Below, piece by piece: positions 1 to 10,880 of a DNA stretch of 64,000 nucleotides. Every line of letters begins with the position of its first letter. Position 1 is the first letter of the stretch. The DNA is from Blumeriella jaapii (taxonomy: Eukaryota > Ascomycota > Leotiomycetes > Helotiales > Drepanopezizaceae), in NCBI GenBank assembly GCA_009599575.1, contig VWND01000015.1, forward strand, positions 806,001 through 870,000. Direction: 5' to 3'. A program made the position numbers and the translations under genes. The notes below the pieces were generated by a model. It was not told where the DNA came from. It saw only the letters and a list, made by a program, of their open reading frames with translations, and did not search any database.

Positions 1-41
1 CTCGGTCGGCTCATCGTGTCGGCTCGCGAGCCGGCGTTGCT

Positions 42-907
42 CTACTTCCAGCAAGCCAGGGCTCGACAGAACGCCTTCAACCTGTCCATCGGCCTCTCCC
101 TCTCCGGCGGCAGCGGCAGACTCATCGCCTTCTCCGGCCCTCCCGGCAGCGGGCTCAGCGGCGCCGTGACGGCTCTCCTCGTGCCCAGCGCGCTCTCGGC
201 CCTCAGGCTCGCGTCGTCCCTCCGCTCCCCCAGGCCGCCGCCGAGGTCGACCGTCAGGCCGCCATGCTGCGCGTGGAGAGCCAGCCGCCGCGCCTCCACC
301 ACGCGCCGGATGATCAGCGCGAACGTCTCTTCGATGTTGACCGTGTTGCGCGCGCTCGTCTCCATGAAGCCGCAGCCGTGCTTGCGCGCCACTCGAGGCC
401 CATCTGCGCCGAAACCTGACGCGACTCCTGGAGATCGCACTTGTTGCCCGCGACGATCTTGACCGGCTTCACAGGACCCGTGTCAGCTCCGGCGCCGCCG
501 CCGCCGCCCTTGCCCCTCTTCCGGCCCACCGTCTGGTCGCGCTCCCAGGCATCCATGCGCGTCTCGGCCTCGATGTCGATCAGGTCGTTGAACTCCTGCA
601 GCACGCGCAGGCTGTTGAGGTTCGTGATGTCGTAGACGAGCAGGAAGGCGTCGGAGCGCAGGTTCGACGAGGCCCACATGCCGCGGTACTCCTCCTGGCC
701 GGCCGTGTCCGTCAGCGAGAGGTGGTACGTCTGCCCGTCGACCTTGCGCGTGATGCTGTACGAGTCCTCGATCGTCGGGTCGTACTCGTGCGTCCATTGC
801 GAGCGCACGAGCCGGAGTGTGATGGAGGACTTGCCGCAACCGCCGTCGCCGCAGATCGTGATGGTGATGCGGTGCGGGTAGTCCGCAGAGGAGGGGGAGG
901 TTGACAT
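42..907 (-). CDS. Ras-family small GTPase, one-base frame break
   Basis: Membrane-signalling GTPase of the Ras family. All G boxes are visible in the translation from the ATG at 907: P-loop GDGGCGKS (about residues 19-26), effector loop YDPTIEDSY, DTAGQEEY, NKCDL, and ETSARNTVNIEETF. A Gly-rich insert lies before NKCDL. No intron is needed. The frame breaks near 389-391: GAGTGG is followed by CGCGCAAGCAC, where the family expects a third G to give LEW-ARKHGCGF. The first frame then runs to a stop at 314, while the true C-terminal half continues in the next frame to the stop at 42. The end reads CRALACWK, with cysteines but no canonical CaaX box, so the real C-terminus is uncertain and close to the window edge. 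The family call is strong. The subfamily (Ras, Rsr1 or another fungal Ras) is not decided. The break is probably a lost base in a G run. Confidence 0.85.
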
Positions 908-1225
908 GGTGAGGGGTGTATGCGTGTGTGTGTGTGTGTGTATGGGTGTGTGTAGGCGCGAGCCTGTGGTTCTCGAGGTGTGGTTGTGAGGTTGTTGTGG
1001 TAGTGTGGAAGAAGCTGACCTCGGGGCGTCACGTATTTATGGAGATGGAAGGTATTGTCGAATGTGTCCAGGAAATTGGGACCGCTCCGTGTCTTCTTTC
1101 GACTGTCTCGTCTGCCTTCTGCACTCGTCTTGTCTCTTTCGAAGTCGCTGTCGTTGCAAAGCCCCTTTTTCCTATCGTACACTCCCGACACCTATGTCCG
1201 TCTAAGGCCCCCCCCTCTCTCTGTT

Positions 1226-1270
<45 letters not shown>

Positions 1271-1740
1271 GTCTGTCTCTCTCGCTCTCTCTCTCTCTTT
1301 GTCGCCAGCTAGGGGTCGAGTCTTTCCCGTCAAGTTGCTCCGTGGTTGTTCGAAGGCAGAGAGAGGTTTCTCGTCGAGTCCCAGTATGCAGTGTTCGAGT
1401 ACGCACCCGCGAGCCGGCCAGGAAGCCCCGAGACCGCAGAGCGGGTAGGGCAAGGACTCTTCAAGGATCGCTGGACTGCGCTGAGGCCGTGGCAAGTGCG
1501 CCTCTCGCAGGGTTTCGGGCCGGGTGGATCTCGCGATGCTCTCGATGTTGGTCGAGTGGTCGCCTTGGGCGTGGATTCGCGCAGTCCGAGCAAGCCTGCG
1601 TGCGGAGATGAGCCGACAAGAGAGGAGAGGACTCAGTCCGAGTGAGTGAAAGCATCCAGGGGACGGACGGCCTGGGGTTGGGCTTTAAATTGAGTTTTGG
1701 CCGCCGTCTCTGCTCTGTGATCGACCAGGGCAAGGGTGTT
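908..1740. other. Upstream region of the Ras gene, no gene seen
   Basis: The start of the Ras gene at 907 faces this stretch, so it should hold its promoter and leader. It contains a TG run (922-941) and a long CT tract (1214-1300). The short ORFs here are low-complexity Ser/Leu or Arg/Glu translations of the CT tract and have no recognisable domain. I see no coding gene. Confidence 0.5.
1214..1300. repeat. (CT)n microsatellite
   Basis: Nearly pure CT dinucleotide tract with a few GT or GC interruptions, about 310-390 bp upstream of the Ras start codon. Pyrimidine tracts of this kind are common near fungal transcription starts. Confidence 0.9.
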
Positions 1741-1782
1741 GATATTTATCTTCGGTTCGTTGGTAGAGTATATGTATGTACG

Positions 1783-2001
<219 letters not shown>

Positions 2002-2476
2002 ATCAAGACCGTATGTGAGGTCGATTCGACACCGCACCTGAGACGATGAGCAGCTCTTGTTATCTCTGGGAAATTCTCTCCCGGTGTGCGAGAGGGAGCA
2101 TGCACCGACCGGGCAGCACCGTCAAATGATAGGAGCACACAGCGACGGCGTGCTTGCGAAGGGATTCCGCACTGTACCGTGCTGGCTGTGTTGCTTCCTT
2201 TGTTGATCTACTGTATGTACTGTACTGTGTACATACCGTACAGCACAGTGCGTCTCCCTCACCTCGTCGAGCTCTCTCGAGTCTCGGCTGCTGGTCGTGG
2301 TGGCTGGATCGCGGTCATGGGCCCTGCCTGCATCATTCCTGGCAAAACAATGTAAGCTTACTTCACCCCTCTGTTTGACTTAAGAAGTCCTGTGCAGCAC
2401 GGTATCTGTGTGTATCTGTACGTACAGTATGATCCCGTCCGGCCGTCGCGGACGCGGAGCCGCCTGCGATCGAGAT

Positions 2477-2511
2477 ACTGTACAGACAGTACAGACAGTA
2501 CAGACAGCACT
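2477..2511. repeat. Short 9-bp tandem repeat, inverse of the 1783 array
   Basis: Three to four units of ACAGACAGT-type sequence, the reverse complement of the 9-mer at 1783-1860, so the two arrays form an inverted pair about 0.5 kb apart. Confidence 0.8.
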
Positions 2512-2807
2512 ATAGATGATCGGTGTTGTCAGCGGCTGGCGCCCTGGACTCCCTCGGACACTTCTTGTTTAATAAGTTGTCTCCGCCCTCTCGGGGGTCC
2601 CATCCGTACTCGCCGTATGATCCATATGGTACAGCACGGTACATATTGTGCTGTATGTATGTATGTTGTACTGTACATCCATACCTTGCTTCGACGGACA
2701 TGCCTCTACGTTGACTTTATGAGTTTATCCACAAAAAGATCTTCTTGGCCGAACACCCTGAACACCCAACCTGGGCTGACCTCGGCTCTCGTCTCGTGTG
2801 TGCTGTT

Positions 2808-2871
2808 CAGTACTGTATGTACTGTACTGTATGTACTGTACTGTATGTACTGTACTGTATGTACTGTACTG
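2808..2871. repeat. 14-bp tandem repeat (TGTACTGTACTGTA type)
   Basis: About four and a half direct units of a 14-mer built from TACTGTAC words. The unit is largely self-complementary, so the array can fold back on itself. Confidence 0.9.
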
Positions 2872-3770
2872 TACACAGACTGTATGTATGTACGACAAGT
2901 CAACAAACCTCCCGAGTCCCAACGGACTTGTGCTCGCGCCGTCTTGCTAGCTGAGAGATGGGCCTACGCACCGACCTCTTGCGTGTTGGACTCATCCGCT
3001 TGCGTGCCCTGCACTATCATTGGACGAGTATCACTTTCTCGGGGTCAAAGAAAGATCAGAGTCGGCGATGCCCTATCCAGCAAACGATCTCCCTCCCCCG
3101 AGAGTGCCATCTCAGACGGGAATGCCTCGCGCGGCTGATCTGATCTGATGTGATCTGATCCTCTGGAGGGGGTTCCTCCTCGGCTCGTCGAACTCCTCCC
3201 CTCCCCGATTTTCAAGCTCCACGTACGTACATACACCTACAGTACAGTACAGTACATACTATGTCTACGTGGGCAGCGTGAGTGTCCCGATGATTGCCGA
3301 GAAGCCTCGAAAATACTGCATGTATGTACTGTGTTTGGTCCTATAGATCCGGTGCCTAGCCAGGGCATGGGCAGCACTGCTTGCTTGTCCTCAGCTTGTC
3401 TGGTGATTGCGTTGGGCATGCTGAGATCCGGAATGGCTCTGGAGGAAAAGCGGTGTCTATACCGAGAATTGCTCTCGCGCAGCAGTTCTTCAGCGGTCTC
3501 ATACTGTACAACTTGCCGTTCGAGCGTATCTACAGTATCTTCCAACAGGCGTCGTCGGGACTTGTTGACGTGGGCATCCGAAATCGCCTGATGCACGTGA
3601 CTTGATTAATCCTCGGCAAATCTTTCCAGCTGGAAAGCTGTTGTGCGTATTGATGCTACGACGACAACTACAACTACAACTACATCTTCGAATCGTGATT
3701 TACTTCATAATCTCGAAATCTTCGTGCGGCTCTCGGCCTTGAGATTTTCCTACTTTCCCCATTTCTTTCT

Positions 3771-3840
3771 GCTGATATAAAGTTAAGAATTGCGCTGCCA
3801 TCCTCCCTTCCCTTCCCTTTCTTTCTTTCTCACCTCACGC
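3771..3840 (+). promoter_or_regulatory. Possible core promoter (TATA box plus pyrimidine tract)
   Basis: A TATAAAG box at 3776-3782 is followed by a CCTTCCCTTCCC/TTTCTTTC pyrimidine run, a typical fungal core-promoter layout. No convincing coding region follows, so this could drive a non-coding transcript or be a remnant. Confidence 0.3.
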
Positions 3841-5152
3841 ACATCGTTTACGTAGTTCATGATTCCTCGGCATTTCCCCTTCCGCGTTCCGAGTCTCACT
3901 GCATGTTTCCTTCTACGACATATACTTGGAGTCAACAATAGCACCCTCTCGTTATCTCATTTACGAACTTCTGCTTGTCTCTTTCTTAGAACAACGCCCA
4001 TCTCACCGCGCCACAACCCAAATCCTTCCCTCGTTGTCCGTACAAGACAGCACAGTAGCCGAGAAGTGTCACCGCTACTTTGCTCTTGCAACTACGGGCC
4101 TCCCTAGCAGTGTTTGGTCTACAAAATTAGCCTATCCACCCTCTCGAAGACGAATTCACGACGTCTTCAGCGAAGCAGAGTATCCCAAGACACCTCTTTG
4201 CTTGTAATGTCGCTGGGATCCTATAGCTAGCGGAAACCCTCCTGCTTCACACAGAGAATGCGCCGATAGACTGCGATTCAATTTACGAAGAGAACTCGAA
4301 GTTAGCAACCAAGAATTCGATTTGGATTTCTCTTGATCCAGTTTCTAGCATGAGTACCCACTTCTAGCTAGCTCATCACGATTCCAATCAACACGGTTAG
4401 TCAGACAATAAGGGCAATTCGGCGGCTGCTTTTCCCCCCTTCTTTTTCCCTTTTCTTTTTGTGTTCACTCAGCTGAGTTCTACGTGGTTGTCTCTCAGCC
4501 AGCTAACTCACTGGCCATATGTAGGCATGTGTGTGCGCTCGATACCTATGCACCACCAGTTCGAAATCTCCTCACGTTGGCCAGGTAGAGTCTAGTCTCT
4601 AGCAATTCATTCGGAGATGTCGTTACTGAGGGTACGCGGTACGAAAGGAGCTCTCTATCGTGCCCATGCGCCTATCGACGCAAACAACTCCCACCCTCTC
4701 AAACGTCGAGCTTGCCATCTCGCGATCAGTTCTCTTCCCTCTCGAGACTTGTTACCCATCTCCACCCAGGATTGCGGTGGCAAGTAGTAACTGCTTTCAA
4801 TCCTGGCCGCCTCACCGCGGGCCCCCATCTACAGATCTTCCCCGGCCCGGCGACCCCTAAACTTTTGGCTCGTCGACAAATCGTCGCCGAGCAGAAGCGT
4901 GGAAACGGAGCCTGGCAGTGATGGCTCAAATAGCGACCTCTATGGGACCGCTGCGTTTACACCTCCTTATTGGCTCGCTTACGAATATGTCCACATTGCT
5001 ACGGGTGATGAGTGATCCTCTTTTAGGACCTGCGGCGTAGGTACAGTAGAGACTCTGGTTGAGGTCAGAACTCAACATGCTTACATTGCTAAAACACCTC
5101 GAGCATCATTGCACGCGTACGAGCACTGCCCATCACCGGCTTCGTTTCCCAG

Positions 5153-7078
5153 CTATGGTTCCATCGGCCTCAGTCGAACGAAACACTGCTGCGGCGCATG
5201 CGTCACCGTGTCAACAGCAGCGTACCCGCTCAGCGCTTCCGGACACCTCTGCAGCTCAAAGTTCCACACGACGAGCGTCAAGAAGATCCGCATCTCGATG
5301 TACGCCATCCGTCGTCCATAACACCCTCTGGGGCCCAGACCGAAAGTCAGCAGCGGCCCTGCAGCCGCGCTGAACTCCTTCTCCTCGCCCCCCTCGCTCG
5401 GCTCCACCAGCCACCGCTCGGGATTGAACATGGCCATGTCCTCCGGGTCCCAAGACCCGATGCGCTCTTTGGCGGCGAGCGCACCCTGGCTGCGGAGGGA
5501 GTCGTCGATGTGGAACGCGGGAGAGAAGATGGAGGGCCCGTTGCCCATGAAGAAGACGTCGGTGCCTTTGGGAATGCGGCAGCCGAGAATGTCGGTATCA
5601 ACCGTTGCCTTACGGACCACGGATGGCTCGGTGAGGGAACACCGAAGGCATTCTTCCTGTACGGCATCGCGGTACGGAATGCTGGTCTTGGCGATCTCTT
5701 GTGCTGTTGGTTTGCGATTCTCGGCGACGGCGACGGGGTGCGCACTTCGGAGAGCAGACCGGAGTTTGGCCTGAACAGATTGGTTGTCGGCCAGGAACTT
5801 GAGACTCCAATTCAGAGCAGTGCTGGTAGTATCGTGGGCGCCGACCACGAGACCGAAGACCTTTTGAGGTGAATGGGGGGCCCCGAGGACGCTGAGTGAT
5901 GATTACTTACCTCATCAGCCATCGCTCGACTCTGAAATAGAGGAGGCCTCTCATCTTTCGTCGCGGCGATGGTCTCTCTCCGGATCATGTCATCCAATGC
6001 ACACCTTATATCCATATCTTTCTCGTCCCGCCCCTCGAATCTCTTCACCGTCTTCGCGATTTCTTCCCCGACAAGGTCGTCCTTGATCTTGGCTGCCTTC
6101 CGGTACGAGGGAGTCTTGCGGAGCAACCAGTGAGCAAGGCGAGGCACGGGGGAGACGACGATCTTCTCGAGACCGCCTGTGAGCTCCATGACTGCGCTCA
6201 TAGATGTCGGGACTTCTGGCTCCGGTATAGTGACCTCCGCGTCGATATCGCTGGGCAGACTCAGAGCGTGAATAGATGCTAGGCTCCTTATCGATGCCCT
6301 GGTCGCACTCTTGTTGATGTCTGTCCCAAATACAATGGACCACGCAGCGTCAAGAGCAGCTCGGTAGACATCCTTTGAGCCTCGAAAGGGATGTCCCTTG
6401 GCAACTCTGGACTTCTCTTCCCAGACGTCCAGTAGATCCAGAAACGTCGTATAGATAGCGGGCGCTGCTATTGCATTCAAGAACGAAGGGGTCATCAGAT
6501 CTTCCTGAGTCAGCATGCTTTGTCTCTTCACCTGCCGTGTGTCCAATACCTTGAAGCCATTTTTTCTGCTGTTTAAAGGCGGCATCTGTGGATCTCATGG
6601 AGATGTGGTGATTCGGTACCAGTCCTAGGAAGATATCCCCAAAGAAATCCGAGCGATCGAACTCCTTCGTCCTCCTGAGACATACATCCTGAGCCTCTCG
6701 GTAGTCCGCGACGATGACCCACGGCTTGGAGAACGGTCGCCCGAATACCTGCGTGATCGGCGAGTTGTGGCGGAGATTGTGTGAGCTGCCGTCAACATGT
6801 CAGACCCAGAGTTTGTTTCGGGGCGTGGTGATGGCTTTCAAGGGTGGTACTCACGTCATCCAAGGATATAGTTCTTTCGTTGCTGAGGCATACTTCACCA
6901 TCGACTTGATGTCGCCGAGGAGGGATCTCGTGGCTTCTTCGTTGTAGGGAATGCCGGGAATAGGTTTGGGGAGGGCTTTGAGATAGGCCGAGTAACACGA
7001 GACAGTGAGAATGCCGAGAAGCAGGAGGAAATTAGCAGGGCTCAAGTTGAGCATGGTGTAATCAAGCGGTTCACCCAT
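5153..7078 (-). CDS. Cytochrome P450 monooxygenase
   Basis: Haem-thiolate monooxygenase, probably anchored in the ER by the hydrophobic N-terminus (LLLLGILTVSCYSAYL, near residue 20). Four exons: 7078-6855, 6785-6550, 6500-5911 and 5860-5153. They join to 585 codons in one frame. Introns are 69, 49 and 50 nt. The second uses the acceptor GGAAG rather than the nearer CTCAG, which restores QDLMTPSFLN. Hallmarks: I-helix VVGAHDTTSTALNW (about 355-368), ExxR as ECLR (about 420-423), PERW, and the haem loop FGLGPRGCYG with the axial Cys at about 530. The length is normal for a fungal P450. It stands alone, with no other biosynthetic core gene in sight, so a substrate or pathway cannot be named. 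The start could also be an upstream in-frame codon, but the ATG at 7078 sits properly before the membrane anchor. Confidence 0.9.
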
Positions 7079-8938
7079 TGTGAATGATGCCGTTGTAGAG
7101 CCGTGGGTCAATGTCTTGGTCAAATTTACAGAGAAGGTTCAGAGGAGAGCTTGAGGATGAAGAGAAAGCTCTATTAACAAAGGACAGGTGCGTAAAGTCT
7201 CGGTCCTTGCTTGAGTGACCTTGAGCGACCTTGTGTGACTTTGTATTACGCTGGCAGGCGCGGCATGGAGGTCCTCCTTGGGCACTGAGAGAAGCGGCTG
7301 GCAGAAGGTGGAGGGATGAAGTTGGAGAGCAAAACAAATGGCAAAAACGTCTTGCTAGAAGGCATCGCTTGCAAAGACCAGGCCAAAACCATCGAGCCCC
7401 TCGTACTCTACAGTAGGAAGGTTGTTCGTGATGAATCATACCGCGCCAGCCACAAAGTGCCTAGTATCGCCAACACTTGAGACAACCAGCAACATCCGCA
7501 AACCCCGTCTCCTCCACCGTCGGGAAATTTCCAAGGTGGACACTGATATCCAACATTCATGAACACTGCTGTTTGGTTTTCGTTAGGAGAGAAAAAGGCT
7601 ACTGCAAAATTCTGTACATTCTTCAACTGTCGTACAAGCTCTAATGGCTGCGTTTGCGACAGAGCTAATTGCAGCAAAAACGAGGAGGATAGAGAGTTTC
7701 ATCGTATGTAGAATGTTGAATTGGTCGAAGAGCCAGAAGTTTGATGGATGAGTGGATTGTTTGATAACGCTGGGTGTGCAAAAAACAAATGAAACCGACT
7801 TCGGACCTGTGATCGGAAAGAAAAAAGAAAAAGGCGGGAATGGCTAGCCTTTTAATTTCCTCAAGCATTATACTTTTATTGCAGTGTTGGTACTGTAAAT
7901 ACAGTACAGTACAGACATGTATGAGAGCTGTGGGTCACGACCCAAGTAAATTCCATTTTCGAATATTTGAGATTTGACAAACTCGTCACTTCCGAGCCTA
8001 CTTGATACTAATACTGAAGCTGTATTTTTTTGTCGTTGAGGTTGGAATGAAATTTGATTTTAACACATGTACACAGAAAACGCGTCAAAATGCTATCATT
8101 TGCTAGTCAGTACCCGGGCATCAAATCCTTTGCTTCTTACCTAGTACTAGTACTGTAAAACATTCCAAGGCTCGAAGTAGTCATGTGTAACCGTTGTGAA
8201 GTTTCGGTGATGCCACCCGCAGGAAAACCAATGGCTTTGATTTGGTTTCCCATTTTTGCCTTGCCCTTTGATTAACGCAGATCTGCCCGAAGAAGATGGT
8301 TCTGCATCCCCCGATTAGCTTTGGCTGACATTTACCGAAGCGCCACACGCTCGTCCAAATCCTGCAAGAAAAAAGAGTTGTGAAAGCTATCCCAAATGCA
8401 CGGCCAAATGCCACGCCGAAATTTGAAAAGCTAATTCGGATTCGGACGTGGTTCTTCAAAGGTTGATAAAAGATCGGATGTACGGAGATACTATGTGGAT
8501 GCAAAGCTGGCGTGGTAGAGAATGCTGTGGTTTGCGGATCGCGAGACTTAAACACCGTAACAGCAATATTTATGTGAAATGTAACAAATATTGGTTGGAT
8601 TAGAGTTTTGTATCTGTACTGACATTTAGCAATTCTGTTTAGTTAGTTGTATCACGTCTATACTTCTCTGCTCTACCGGAAAGGGCAGGAAGGTCTCTGA
8701 CCCCCCGATTTAGATTTCTTTAAACGAGCTCTCGAGTTAGCTTTTCAGCTATGCGAAACTCGAGGCAGGACACTGAAAGAAACATCCAAATCACTAAAAC
8801 TTGCTTTGCTGACAGCTCGAAAGTCAGGAAATATATTTGAACACTGGATGTCAATCTATGTTGACAAGGAATTTCCGAGCAGCCAACCCATTCGGTTTTC
8901 GAAGACGGACAACATCGTCTTCACCTTTTCTCCCACCT
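7079..8938. other. Intergenic, no gene seen
   Basis: This lies between the start of the P450 and the stop of the decarboxylase. It includes the P450 upstream region. A cluster of TACTGTA/TACAGTAC words lies at 7889-7916 and another near 8145-8160. The small ORFs have no recognised motif. Confidence 0.5.
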
Positions 8939-10646
8939 TCATAAACTCCCCCCAACCTCTTCAATTGCCAAAATCAACCCATCAACCGTCTCCCTCCTCG
9001 TCTCCCGGTTGACTACTACTCTGAGAAAACTCCCCTTCTCCCCCGGCGCATAGTCAACCATGAACCCCCTCGGGATCAAACTCCCCACAATCTCGCTCGT
9101 AAGCTTAGTATTCTCCTCCTTACTCTCCGCCAACTTGCCACCCTTCGCGAAGTAAAAACACACCTGCAAGCACGGCGGCGGGCTTTCCGACACGAGCACG
9201 AAACCCTCCTTCACACTTATCTTCTTTGCGAAGTACTCCGCAACTTCAAACGCCGCATCGACCTGCGCTTCTAACCCCGAAGCACCGTAATAGATCCAGG
9301 TCAACGCGAGCTTCAGACTGTCGCCTCTCCGTCCACACTGCAGCGTCAAGTCCGCGAGATCCCACACCTCCCCACTGCTAGAATCTTCATGGAAGAGATA
9401 CCCGGCGGGTAGGGTGTTCGCCTTGTGGAATCTCCTCAAGTCCGGCCCGAGCAAGAACGAGCAGGTGACGGGTACGCCCAGCATCTTGTGCGGGTTCACT
9501 GCCAAACTGTCTACTAGATGCGAACCGGACATTTTGTGCTTGTGTTTGGACGAGAAGATAACGGGACCACCCCAAGAGGCGTCGACGTGCAGCCACAAGT
9601 TGTGCTTCTTGCACACCGCCGAAATTTCGGTGAATGGGTCGTAGGAACCGAGGACGGTCGTTCCAGCTGTGGCATTCACATAGAATGGCGTCCTGCCCTC
9701 ATCCTTTGCTTTCGTGATTAGCGTTTCAAGCTCGGAAGGGATCATTCGGCCGTGAGCATCAATCGGAACAGACCAGACGTTGTCAGTGCCAAGCCCGCAC
9801 ATTTGAGCTGCTTTCTCGAGCGAATAGTGGCCGTGGGCTGAGGTGAAGAGGACGAAATTAGAGTTGGCATTGCCTTCGGTTTTGCTGGCAGGATAGAGGT
9901 TATTGCGGGCGATGATGATGGAGGTCGTGTTGGCAGCGCTGCCTCCTTGGGTACTGATACCGCCAGCATGAGGTCCGTCGAAGCCAAAAAGGTTTGCGAA
10001 TGTTTTTGCTGTGGTTTTTTCGATGACTGTGAGAGCAGGAGAGACTTGGAAAACGTGGAGCTGAGGGTATCAGCACTTGTTGCTGTTGAGAGAACAACCT
10101 TACATTCGTATTCAGAACAGCGAGTAGCAGCTCAGAGATAACGCCAACCTATTTCATACTCAGAAACTGGATAAGACTTTGAGGCAGTAGAGACCATACG
10201 GCATTCGTACTAGAATACAGCTTGTCCAAAAATCCTTGATCCCAAGTATTTACGCTGTACTGGAGCAATAGCTTAACCGTAGCCAGTAACCCCTCTTTTC
10301 CCTTCCCAGTTCCAGGGAGGTCGAAGTTCATGATACTGGCCAGCTTCTCGGGCTTGTGGTGCTCGACCAGAGCAGTGCGAGGCCCGCCACCGGGGATGGC
10401 GAGTCCGTGGCCCGTATGTTTGGTGGCCGCATCTTCATCTGCTGATCTTATGAATGGAATGATTAGAGACTGAACTGATTTTAACAGCTAAATGTTGTAA
10501 GCAACTTTCTCTGTGGGCAGAACAGGATATAACCTCCAATTTGGGAGGCAATGTGGAGAAAATGCTCACATCATCGACTTCATCGGCTCGGTTAAGTTCT
10601 TGTCGACCTCGTTTCTTGGCGGCAGCGAGGTTCCGTCTGTAGCCAT
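8939..10646 (-). CDS. PLP-dependent group II decarboxylase (glutamate/aromatic amino acid type)
   Basis: Amino-acid decarboxylase of the group II PLP family (glutamate, cysteine-sulfinate, DOPA type). Exons 10646-10570, 10446-10200, 10148-10104 and 10060-8939 give 496 residues in one frame. Introns are 123, 51 and 43 nt. Seen in the protein: TNAVGVISELLLAVLNTN and HVFQVSPALTVIEK (the substrate-side block), then GGSAANTTSIIIARN, HVDASWGG with the PLP-ring Asp (about 283), and NPHKMLGVP carrying the Schiff-base Lys at about 315. The catalytic set is complete. The length matches the family. The start at 10646 gives a short first exon and leaves 234 bp to the divergent NOP9 start. The sequence does not tell me the substrate. 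The 43-nt intron is short, but its exclusion recovers the family block exactly. Confidence 0.88.
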
Positions 10647-10880
10647 TTCAGAAGATGTAGATGTATCTTCACAAAAGAAACTAAGAAAACAGCAAGATTC
10701 ATCGATCGAAAGATTTTATAGAAAGTCTTTGAGCGGAAGAAGTGGTCGTAGTGGGGGCCGGGCAGAATCGCTCACCGCCTTGAGGGACCCGCTAAAAAGT
10801 TCAAAAACTTCGAAAAAGATTCTCGGGCATTGTTGGGACTTTAACGACGACGGCAACACCGAATACTGAAAACCGACGAA
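10647..10880. promoter_or_regulatory. Divergent promoter, decarboxylase / NOP9
   Basis: The 234 bp between the two start codons must contain both core promoters unless these lie in introns. I see no clear TATA box. Such TATA-less short divergent spacers are usual for ribosome-biogenesis genes such as NOP9. Confidence 0.5.

Larger units (their letters stand above)
2002..5152. other. About 3 kb without a recognisable gene
   Basis: This stretch holds short TACTGTAC-type repeats (2211-2250, 2477-2511, 2808-2871, 3238-3258) and an ACA/ACT run near 3663-3690. No ORF shows a known domain. Positions 3772-3840 look like a core promoter. The following ORF at 3926-4207 (93 codons) and another at 4712-4921 have no recognised motif and could be leader sequence, a non-coding transcript or chance. 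Confidence 0.5.

Noticed and set aside
1029..1406. Arg/Glu-rich ORF on the minus strand
   Set aside because: Translation of the CT microsatellite.
3237..3596. 119-codon minus-strand ORF resembling a short coiled coil
   Set aside because: The C-terminal part is built from repeat words (MYCTVL). No known motif, no promoter-like context, overlapping ORFs on the other strand.
5153..10646. P450 plus decarboxylase as a secondary-metabolite cluster
   Set aside because: No synthase, terpene cyclase, transporter or pathway regulator nearby, and NOP9 follows at once. Two adjacent enzymes are not enough.
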